From the NCBI GenBank assembly GCA_035693105.1, contig DASSHC010000033.1, positions 1-13,766 of the forward strand: a stretch of 13,766 nucleotides of DNA, written 5' to 3'. The position numbers and the translations under genes are program-made. Shown piece by piece: positions 7,107 to 13,082 of this stretch. Origin of the DNA: DASSHC01 sp035693105 (GTDB lineage Bacteria > Chloroflexota > Chloroflexia > Thermomicrobiales > Thermomicrobiaceae). Positions within the stretch are counted from its first letter, which is position 1; each line of letters starts with the position of its first letter. Under the pieces are notes generated by a model. It saw only the letters and a list, made by a program, of their open reading frames with translations, ran no database searches and had not been told where the DNA came from.

Positions 7107-9389
7107 ATGGCGCTTCGTTCGGTTCGGGTCATCCTGTTGATCGTGCTCGGCGCGAGCTTCCTGTCCGGGTGCCAGCCGTGCTCCGGCGCGAGCCTCCTGT
7201 CCCGGTGCCGGCCGTGTTCCACCGCGAGCGCCCTTCCCCAGCAAACGCCGGTTGAGCCCGATCCGGGGGCAGCGGCCGCGCTGGGCACGCCGGCTGCCTT
7301 GGCGCAGGCGGATGCGGCCGCGGGAGCTTCGCTGAGCCCCGCCCCGCTGATCAGCCGCGGCATACCCGTCGTGTCCTCCGCGGACGTCGATACACCCTCC
7401 GCGGTGGTAGACGGCAAGTACTGCACCTGGCCGGCCTGGCGCACATCGACGTTCCCGTCGTGGATCGCACTGGATGTCGGCCAGGGACCGAACCAGCTCC
7501 TCTTCCAGTGGAGCAGCCACGGCTCGGTCTACACAACCGATGGCGATGACCCCACCTACGGCATCCCCGCTAGCTATCAGATTCAGACCTCTGCCGACTC
7601 GACCAATGGCACGGACGGCACCTGGACGACGGTGGTCGATGTCCACGACAACAACCTGCGCACGCGCGAACATGTTTTCCCATTCACGGGGCAGTCATGG
7701 GTGCGGATGACCGTGACCGGGGTCGTGCGCGGGACAGTCGACAACCTGCTGGCGATCCAGGAGATCGACATCCACGACGCCTCACAGGGAACGGACGACT
7801 CGATCCTCTTCATGGGCGACTCGATCACCGACGCGGGCTACAGCGCCTGCGATGAGGTGCAGCCCTCGTACGCCGAACTGGTCCACGCGGCGTACCCGGC
7901 GTACTTCCCCACGATGATCGACGCGGGTGTCGGCGGGGTCAACTCCACCTACGGTCCCGAGATGATCGATGCCTGGCTGGCGGCGAACCCCGACATGCAT
8001 ATCTGGGCCATCGGCTACGGGACCAACGATGCCTGGCAGAGCATGCCGCCGGAGACCTTCCGCCAGGATCTCCAGACGGTCATCGATGCCGTCAAGGACG
8101 CGGGCAAAGTGCCGGTGCTCGCCCGCATCCCCTTCGCGCTAAAGGGTCCCAAGAACGCGGATGTCCAGGCGCTCAACCAGGTCATCGACGAGCTGACCGC
8201 CAGCAACAACCTGATGCCCGGGCCCGACCTCTATACCTGGTTCAAAGACCACCCCGCGCAACTGGGTTCCGACGGCGTCCACCCCACCGCCGCCGGTTCG
8301 ATCGCGATGAACCGTCTCTGGTATCAGGCGCTCGCGCCGCTCTACACCGGCCAGGCGCCGGGAGGCGGCGGCCCGCCAGGGAGCTGCGGCCCCGCCACCA
8401 GCACGCCGGTCGCGGCCACGCCGCCGGGCTCCGGCTCGACCTCGCTCGGGCGCTACCTGCTGGGTGTCAACTACCCCTGGCAGTCGTACGGCAACGACTT
8501 CGGCCAGAACGCCTGGGGCGCCTACGGCGTCCACGATCCGGCGACCTACGCCAAGGTCGACCAGGACTTCGCGACGCTGGCGGCGTCCGGCGTCAACTCG
8601 GTGCGCTGGTTCGTCTTCGCCGACGGGCGCGCCGGGATTCGTTTCGATAGCCGGGGCATGCCCGTGGGGCTCGATGACGACGTCTTCGCGGATTTCGACG
8701 CCGCGCTACAGATCGCGACGCGCCATGACATCGTCATCGATTTCGTCCTGCTCGACTTCATGTTCATGCGCGACGCCGACGTCGAGAATGGCGTGCAGCT
8801 CGGTGGTCACGCGAACGTGATCAATACGCCGCGGGGCCAGGATGCGTTGTTCAGCACCGTCTTCGATCCCCTCTTGCAGCGTTACGGCACCAACCCAGCG
8901 ATCCTCAGCTGGGAAGTGATGAACGAGCCGGAGCTGTCGCTGGCGGAAGTCGACAATCGTGACTCGCGGGTGAGCCACCCATCCAGCCTGGCGAACTTCC
9001 AGCAGTTCACCCGCCGCTTTGCCGACGACGTTCATGCCAAGACGACCAGCAAGGCGACGCTCGGCTCGCTGAGCGCGGAGTGGGTGGGGAAGTGGCAGGG
9101 GCTCGGTCTCGACTACTACCAGGTGCACTACTACGACTGGATGAGCGATCGCGACGCGGCCAACCTCTTCGAGCTGCGGGCCGCGGATCTCAAGCTGGAC
9201 CGCCCGGTGGTGGTGGGTGAGTTCCCGGCGGCGAATAGCAACACGGCGACGCTCAACCAATACCTGGACCGATGGTATGCCGGCGGGTACGCCGGGGCCT
9301 GGGTCTGGAGCTGGAACGCCAACGACCAGGCGGGCAAGCCGGACCTGGGCACGATCTCGGCCTGGGCGGCCGCGCACCTATCCGGCTGA
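7107..9389 (+). CDS. Lipoprotein with discoidin-like, SGNH/GDSL esterase and GH5-like hydrolase domains
   Basis: This 760-residue exported enzyme probably de-esterifies and cleaves a polysaccharide outside the cell. The N-terminus is a lipoprotein signal with lipobox LSGC (Cys22). Residues about 85-230 form a discoidin/F5/8C-like beta-sandwich (VVDGKYCTWPAW onward). The SGNH domain (about 232-412) has all blocks: GDSIT with nucleophile Ser239, GVGGVN (274-279), GYGTND (303-308), and DGVHP with Asp389/His392. A Gly/Pro/Ser/Thr linker (about 412-446) leads to a TIM-barrel domain with SWEVMNEPE (Asn606-Glu607, acid/base), VHYYDW (His674) and VVVGEF (Glu705, nucleophile), the clan A/GH5 pattern. 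All catalytic residues look intact. It follows the GT4 gene by 50 bp, so it is probably the last gene of the operon. Hydrolases of the PslG type occur in other exopolysaccharide operons. GH5 versus a related clan A family is undecided. Confidence 0.88.
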   Translation: MALRSVRVILLIVLGASFLSGCQPCSGASLLSRCRPCSTASALPQQTPVEPDPGAAAALGTPAALAQADAAAGASLSPAPLISRGIPVVSSADVDTPSAVVDGKYCTWPAWRTSTFPSWIALDVGQGPNQLLFQWSSHGSVYTTDGDDPTYGIPASYQIQTSADSTNGTDGTWTTVVDVHDNNLRTREHVFPFTGQSWVRMTVTGVVRGTVDNLLAIQEIDIHDASQGTDDSILFMGDSITDAGYSACDEVQPSYAELVHAAYPAYFPTMIDAGVGGVNSTYGPEMIDAWLAANPDMHIWAIGYGTNDAWQSMPPETFRQDLQTVIDAVKDAGKVPVLARIPFALKGPKNADVQALNQVIDELTASNNLMPGPDLYTWFKDHPAQLGSDGVHPTAAGSIAMNRLWYQALAPLYTGQAPGGGGPPGSCGPATSTPVAATPPGSGSTSLGRYLLGVNYPWQSYGNDFGQNAWGAYGVHDPATYAKVDQDFATLAASGVNSVRWFVFADGRAGIRFDSRGMPVGLDDDVFADFDAALQIATRHDIVIDFVLLDFMFMRDADVENGVQLGGHANVINTPRGQDALFSTVFDPLLQRYGTNPAILSWEVMNEPELSLAEVDNRDSRVSHPSSLANFQQFTRRFADDVHAKTTSKATLGSLSAEWVGKWQGLGLDYYQVHYYDWMSDRDAANLFELRAADLKLDRPVVVGEFPAANSNTATLNQYLDRWYAGGYAGAWVWSWNANDQAGKPDLGTISAWAAAHLSG
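7152..7223 (+). repeat. 36-bp tandem duplication covering the lipobox
   Basis: Two in-frame copies, 7152-7187 and 7188-7223, match at 30 of 36 positions. A third partial copy (GCGAGCG) begins at 7224. They encode ASFLSGCQPCSG and ASLLSRCRPCST, so the lipobox LSGC (Cys22) is followed by a near-copy, LSRC (Cys34), plus two CxxC pairs. Codon-level divergence shows that the duplication is not very recent. Confidence 0.85.
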
Positions 9390-9473
9390 GGCGACGGGTT
9401 AGCTCATCGGTGTCGCGCAGGTCCACGAGATGCGCGCCCCCTGCGCGCCGTGCTATGACATCGCGATCACCCG

Positions 9474-9501
9474 GCAGCCGGGAGCCCGCGTTCCCGGCTG
9501 C
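9474..9501 (+). terminator. Candidate terminator hairpin after the EPS operon
   Basis: A perfect 10-bp inverted repeat (GCAGCCGGGA / TCCCGGCTGC) with an 8-nt loop lies about 85 bp after the stop of the last operon gene. The stem is GC-rich and correctly placed for termination. No strong T-run follows (GGCATCTTC), so it could act with Rho or only as a 3'-end stabiliser. Confidence 0.45.
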
Positions 9502-9984
9502 GGCATCTTCGACGCGTTTGGAAGGGGCGCTGATGCCCACGCGAGGTGGCGCAATCGCCACGGTCAGATTGAATGGGCATGCCCGGGTGAACTCGTAGCT
9601 CGGCACGCCGCGCGATCGCCCGCCGGATGCATGCGAATGCCGTCGCGGGGCCGATCGTTGTGGCAAGGCGCATGCACGCCAGGGAATTTCGCGCGACGCG
9701 TACGTCGGGGATCAATTCGACGAGACGCAGGTACAGCGTCGCGGGTCGCAGCGCTAAACGCGCTCCAACACCGACCTCCTCTCAGCGGTAACGTCTGATC
9801 ACCTCATTCGCAACGGCCAAATCAACCGATTCCGCCCCAAATGGGCCGAGCCACTTGACGCAGCGACGCGACATCGATCGAACGGCCCGTTTCCGGCACC
9901 TCTTCACATGTCCCTCGCTGATCCAAAGAAGAATGCGAATGATGCTTCCGATAGCGAGAAAAGATCAACGATGATTATGCGATC

Positions 9985-10014
9985 TTGACAATGTTTGGCG
10001 GCTGATGGTAGCGT
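9985..10014 (+). promoter_or_regulatory. Promoter-like element (TTGACA, N18, TAGCGT)
   Basis: A perfect -35 hexamer TTGACA (9985-9990) is followed after 18 bp by TAGCGT (10009-10014), a weak -10 that keeps only the key TA and the final T. The -35 overlaps one arm of the AAGATC/GATCTT inverted repeat (9961-9986), a possible operator. No clear gene follows directly, so a transcript would run through the hairpin-rich region toward the GH5 gene at 10823. The call is speculative because the -10 is weak. Confidence 0.3.
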
Positions 10015-10273
10015 CCGCGCTTGGATCGAGGAGCGGATTGTCGGGCCCTGGGGAGGTCCTAGCAACCTACTCCTATCCAGCGGCCTATCCGCAGGGACTT
10101 TGATCTTATGGTCGGATGTCCCGGTCACGCGTACTTTTTCGATGGTAACGTTGCGGTTTCAACGAAAGCCTTCGGACGCGGTGATGCGGATTGGGAAGCA
10201 TATCGTCGAGACGGCGGTCGCCTGGCGTTCCTGGGCGACCGCGCCGGGCGAAAGGAGGAATCAGGCAACTTGT

Positions 10274-10292
10274 GACCTGCGTGAGGCAGGTC
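10274..10292 (+). repeat. 7-bp hairpin GACCTGC / GCAGGTC
   Basis: A perfect 7-bp inverted repeat with a 5-nt loop (GTGAG). It lies just after a purine-rich AAAGGAGGAA (10251-10260) that resembles a ribosome binding site but has no good gene behind it. It is one of a series of hairpins in the gene-free stretch. Confidence 0.5.
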
Positions 10293-10355
10293 TGGTATTG
10301 CCGGCCACCATGGTTATCGAAGGGAAGGTACGTTGAGGGGATCGACACACCGACG

Positions 10356-10375
10356 CCCCGATCGCGAGGTCGGGG
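10356..10375 (+). repeat. Hairpin CCCCGATC / GGTCGGGG with GCGA tetraloop
   Basis: An 8-bp stem with one G-U pair is closed by GCGA, a GNRA-type tetraloop, the kind found in stable structured RNAs. The arms CCCCGA/TCGGGG recur as a tight palindrome at 10746-10758. This is compatible with an RNA element, or with a repeated protein-binding site. Confidence 0.5.
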
Positions 10376-10454
10376 TCACATCCGGATGCGCAGTGCGGCT
10401 CTCAGCAGAGTCGACCATCTCGATCCGGCGCGCAGGCGAACGCGCGGTAGGGGG

Positions 10455-10489
10455 CCGGCGACGGCATGCCGTCTCGCCGGTTGCAACCG
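10455..10489. repeat. Two overlapping near-perfect palindromes
   Basis: GACGGCATGCCGTC (10460-10473) is a perfect 14-bp palindrome. It sits within longer arms (CCGGC at 10455-10459, GCCGG at 10476-10480), interrupted only by a 2-nt bulge. It overlaps a second perfect palindrome, CGGTTGCAACCG (10478-10489). Perfect DNA palindromes of this length suggest dimeric regulator sites rather than RNA stems, since no loop is present. Confidence 0.55.
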
Positions 10490-10630
10490 CCCGCTCAGTT
10501 CCGCGAGGACGATCGAGTACCTCTGAATCACCCGGCAGGCGTCGGATTCCCTATCGCCAATCGCCATGTCACCCTGGCGGGATCGTCGGCATCGCCGCCT
10601 CGATCGAGCAGGCCGCCGGCTACGGGGATC

Positions 10631-10678
10631 CTTGACGAGCGGTGAGCTAGCGATCACCACAATCTGATCGTCGTCAAG
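10631..10678. repeat. Nested inverted repeats upstream of the GH5 gene
   Basis: Outer arms CTTGACGA (10631-10638) and TCGTCAAG (10671-10678) are perfectly complementary over 8 bp. Inside them GGTGA (10641-10645) and TCACC (10654-10658) form a second 5-bp stem. The structure is about 145 bp upstream of the proposed GH5 start, so it could be part of that gene's leader or an operator. Confidence 0.4.
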
Positions 10679-10745
10679 ATGGATCACGCGCGGACACGAC
10701 GAGTTCACGCGAGGCGCCGGCCTGAGCGCGTTAGAGGACGCTATG

Positions 10746-10758
10746 CCCCGACTCGGGG
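10746..10758. repeat. Palindrome CCCCGA-C-TCGGGG
   Basis: A perfect odd-centred 13-bp palindrome about 65 bp upstream of the GH5 start. The same arms occur at 10356-10375 with an 8-nt spacer. It could be a regulator half-site pair or a short RNA hairpin. Confidence 0.45.
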
Positions 10759-10807
10759 AACGCCGTGACGAAGGGCACCGACAGGCGGCCTCCAACGCCG
10801 GTGAAGT

Positions 10808-10814
10808 AGGAGGA
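10808..10814 (+). promoter_or_regulatory. Strong ribosome binding site AGGAGGA for the GH5 gene
   Basis: AGGAGGA ends 8 bp before ATG 10823, the best Shine-Dalgarno match in the window. It decides in favour of the upstream start, although a second in-frame start at ATG 10895 also has GGAGG (10887-10891) close by. Confidence 0.65.
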
Positions 10815-10822
10815 ACGAACGC

Positions 10823-12952
10823 ATGGTCGTCATCGCGGGCCGCCATCGGCGGTCGTCAGTCGAGCGAACAAGCAACTCACAGGGACGGAGGACTATGATC
10901 GCTACGACGTGGTCAATCAGCCGCCTGCGCTTGTTGGTAGCAGCCAACCACTGGAGAATCTTCTGCACTCTCATGCTCATACTCTCCCTTGTAGCAGCGA
11001 ATTTCATCCTGACCGGGCCTTCGACGGCGGCGGGAGCGAAGCCCAGCTGGGTCCAGGGGGAATCCGCTGACCCGTTCTCGGGGAAGACGGCTTCGGTCTC
11101 GTTGAATACTGTCACCGCCGGGCACGTCCTGATCGCCAGCGTCGATGTCCCGAACGGGTATGAGGAGCAGGGCGCTCCGACCAGCCAGGGCCCGGCCGAC
11201 CTCTCCTGGACCCAGGCGATCCGCACGACGATCGTCGGCTCCCAGATCACGGTCTGGTACGCGGCGGTGTGGACATCCGGCTCCTATGCGATCACCGCTA
11301 CCGCCAACGGCTACACGCCGGGGCTGGCGGTCGATGAGTATGCGGGTATCGCCACGACGGATGCCGTGGTCGCCAAGGGCTCGGACGGGGGGACGAGCTG
11401 GACTCCGCACGCGCGGACGACCACCAGCGCACCGGCAAACGCCCTGGTTTACGCCAATTTCACCTGGAACACCGTCAAGGCCAACCCCGCTCCGACCAAA
11501 GGCTATACGATGCGCCAGCTCTTCGCGGACGCCACCATGACGGCGCCGGTGGTGGTTGAAGACCAGGTGCTGGGGGCCGCGGGCACCCCGAAGCCGAGCA
11601 TTTCGCTGCCGCGCAAGGACGGCTGGGCGGCAGTGGTGGTCGCATTCGCCGCCAACGGCCACACTACTCCTCCGCCGCTACCGACGACCGGCGCCGTCAG
11701 CGGCACGGTCAAGAGCAGCAGCGGCACGGCGCTCGACGGCGCGACGGTGACGATCGGGAGCCTGAAGGCCACCACCGACAGCGGCGGCAGCTACACGCTG
11801 GCCAACGCGCCGGCCGGCAGCGACAGCGTCACGGCCAGCGCCGACGGCTACACCAGCGCCAGCCAGACAGTGACCGTGGCCGCCGGGACAACCAGCAGTG
11901 CCGATTTCCACCTCAGCCCCGTTTCGAGCACGAACCCGGGTGATGGGCTGCATGTGTCGGGGAACACGTTGCTGGACGCTCAGGGCCAGCCGGTGATCTT
12001 GCGTGGGGTTGACCGCGCGGGAGCCGAATACGCCTGTATCCAGAACTGGGGCATCTTCGACAACAACATCGACGTCATGAACGATGACGCGGTGATCGCG
12101 ACCATGCCGGCCTGGAAGATCAACTCGGTCAACATTGGTCTCAACGAGGACTGCTGGCTCGGGATCAACGGGGTCAAGAGCACGTACGGCGGGACCGCCT
12201 ACCAGCAGGCCATCATCCACGACGTGCAGACGATCGAGTCGTACGGCATGATCCCGGTGCTGGCGCTGCACTGGTCGGCCCCCGGAAGGATCGCGGCGAC
12301 CGATCAGTGGCCGATGCCGGACGCCGACCACTCGCCGGCCTTCTGGCAGTCGGTGGCCAACACCTTCAAGAACGACCCCAACGTCATCTTCCGGCTCAAG
12401 GAGGAGCCCTATCCCAACGGCAACAGCGACGATGCCCAAGCCTGGAAGTGCTGGCGGGATGGCGGTTCGGCCTGCACTGACGGCTATGCCGAGGTCGGGA
12501 TGCAGAGTTTGATCAACACCATCCGGGCCACGGGAGCGAAGAACGTGATCGCCGTGCCCGGCATCCAGTACGCCAACAGCCTGACCCAGTTCCTGACCTA
12601 CCAGCCGAGCGATCCCCTGAACAACCTGATGGCCGTGGTGGACGTCTATCCGCACGGGAACATCTGCGGTACGACGGCCTGCTACGACGCGAACTACGCG
12701 CCGGTGGCGGCGGCGATGCCACTGTTCGCTGGGGAGTTCGGCGAGAGCGTCGACGGCAACATCTGCGGCGTGACCGCATCGAATACCCTGATGCAGTGGT
12801 TCGACGCCCACCAGGCCGGCTATATGGCCTGGGTATATGACCCCTGGGGGACGGGTTGCGGCAACCTGTCGTTGATCACCGACGACAGCGGGACGCCGAA
12901 GTCACCGAACGGGACCAACTACAAGCAGCACCTGGCGGCCGTCCAACCCTGA
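10823..12952 (+). CDS. Secreted GH5-type glycoside hydrolase with beta-sandwich and carboxypeptidase-regulatory-like domains
   Basis: This 709-residue exported polysaccharide hydrolase has a long basic N-region, a hydrophobic signal/TM segment at about residues 46-65 (FCTLMLILSLVAANF) and a possible cleavage near STAAGA. A beta-sandwich domain (about 73-280) follows, of the type common in surface proteins (WYAAVW, VDEYAG). Next are a carboxypeptidase-regulatory-like domain (about 290-365, GAVSGTV to DFHL) and a GH5 barrel (about 374-708). GH5 features are QPVILRGV, LNEDCWLGINGV, LHWSAPG, VDVYPHGN and nucleophile Glu638 in FAGEFGE. The acid/base motif reads RLKEEP: Glu528 is present but the normally invariant preceding Asn is Glu527. 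Starting at ATG 10895 would remove 24 residues and give a more usual signal peptide. It is probably monocistronic, as hairpin-rich DNA lies upstream and a hairpin downstream. It may cleave the polymer made by the neighbouring operon or an external beta-glucan. Confidence 0.87.
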   Translation: MVVIAGRHRRSSVERTSNSQGRRTMIATTWSISRLRLLVAANHWRIFCTLMLILSLVAANFILTGPSTAAGAKPSWVQGESADPFSGKTASVSLNTVTAGHVLIASVDVPNGYEEQGAPTSQGPADLSWTQAIRTTIVGSQITVWYAAVWTSGSYAITATANGYTPGLAVDEYAGIATTDAVVAKGSDGGTSWTPHARTTTSAPANALVYANFTWNTVKANPAPTKGYTMRQLFADATMTAPVVVEDQVLGAAGTPKPSISLPRKDGWAAVVVAFAANGHTTPPPLPTTGAVSGTVKSSSGTALDGATVTIGSLKATTDSGGSYTLANAPAGSDSVTASADGYTSASQTVTVAAGTTSSADFHLSPVSSTNPGDGLHVSGNTLLDAQGQPVILRGVDRAGAEYACIQNWGIFDNNIDVMNDDAVIATMPAWKINSVNIGLNEDCWLGINGVKSTYGGTAYQQAIIHDVQTIESYGMIPVLALHWSAPGRIAATDQWPMPDADHSPAFWQSVANTFKNDPNVIFRLKEEPYPNGNSDDAQAWKCWRDGGSACTDGYAEVGMQSLINTIRATGAKNVIAVPGIQYANSLTQFLTYQPSDPLNNLMAVVDVYPHGNICGTTACYDANYAPVAAAMPLFAGEFGESVDGNICGVTASNTLMQWFDAHQAGYMAWVYDPWGTGCGNLSLITDDSGTPKSPNGTNYKQHLAAVQP

Positions 12953-12995
12953 CGAACGCCGACAGCCGCGCGGCGCGGCGCCAACGCGATGTCGT

Positions 12996-13030
12996 TCGAG
13001 GGGAGGATGGGAGTACCATTCTCCCCTCGA
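12996..13030. terminator. 15-bp hairpin between the GH5 and acetyltransferase genes
   Basis: Arms 12996-13010 and 13016-13030 pair over 15 bp with a single G-U pair and a 5-nt loop (GAGTA). It is 43 bp after the GH5 stop and 17 bp before the proposed -35 of the next gene. It is the strongest hairpin in the window and probably ends GH5 transcription. No T-run follows, so an operator role for the downstream promoter is also possible. Confidence 0.6.
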
Positions 13031-13047
13031 CGACGTGCGTACGACCG

Positions 13048-13076
13048 TTTTCACGGAGTGGGCGAGCTAGTATGAT
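13048..13076 (+). promoter_or_regulatory. Promoter of the acetyltransferase gene (TTTTCA, N17, TATGAT)
   Basis: The -35 TTTTCA (4 of 6 match, 13048-13053) and -10 TATGAT (5 of 6 match, 13071-13076) are separated by the ideal 17 bp. A start site about 7 bp beyond the -10 would fall on the A of ATG 13083, predicting a leaderless mRNA. This agrees with the absence of a Shine-Dalgarno sequence next to the start. Confidence 0.55.
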
Positions 13077-13082
13077 GTGACT

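Larger units (their letters stand above)
9390..10822. other. 1.43-kb gene-free stretch rich in hairpins
   Basis: I find no convincing protein gene in this interval. Open frames on both strands up to about 156 codons lack recognisable motifs and have poor codon bias, and none pairs a clear RBS with a plausible protein. GC content dips at about 9790-10140, unlike the flanking genes. The stretch holds many inverted repeats (listed separately), a TTGACA promoter-like element near 9985, and AAGATC/GATCTT arms at 9961-9966 and 9981-9986. Smaller hairpins are at 9546-9561 (GTGGCG-CAAT-CGCCAC) and 10397-10412, with palindromes at 9575-9584 (GGGCATGCCC) and 10599-10608 (CTCGATCGAG). It may be regulatory DNA, a structured RNA, or the decayed remnant of a gene; I cannot tell which. 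Confidence 0.6.

Noticed and set aside
9430..9798. Possible 122-residue plus-strand protein after the EPS operon
   Set aside because: Cys/Arg-rich with no motif, no RBS and a hairpin inside it; it looks like chance open frame.
9855..9883. TTGACG (9855-9860) as a -35 element
   Set aside because: No acceptable -10 sequence at 16-18 bp spacing.
9995..10336. Possible 113-residue plus-strand protein downstream of TTGACA
   Set aside because: Weak G/C preference at third positions compared with real genes here, no RBS and no recognisable features. A decayed gene remains possible.
10272..10526. Possible small ORF after AAAGGAGGAA (10251-10260)
   Set aside because: The GTG start is 13 nt from the SD, and the product is Arg-rich without motifs and runs across several hairpins.
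10376..10846. 156-residue minus-strand open frame upstream of the GH5 gene
   Set aside because: Arg/Ser-rich shadow-type composition, no RBS, and it overlaps the strong RBS and start of the GH5 gene.
11678..12811. 377-codon minus-strand frame opposite the GH5 gene
   Set aside because: Val/Arg/Gly/Asp-rich antisense shadow; the plus strand has clear domains and catalytic residues.
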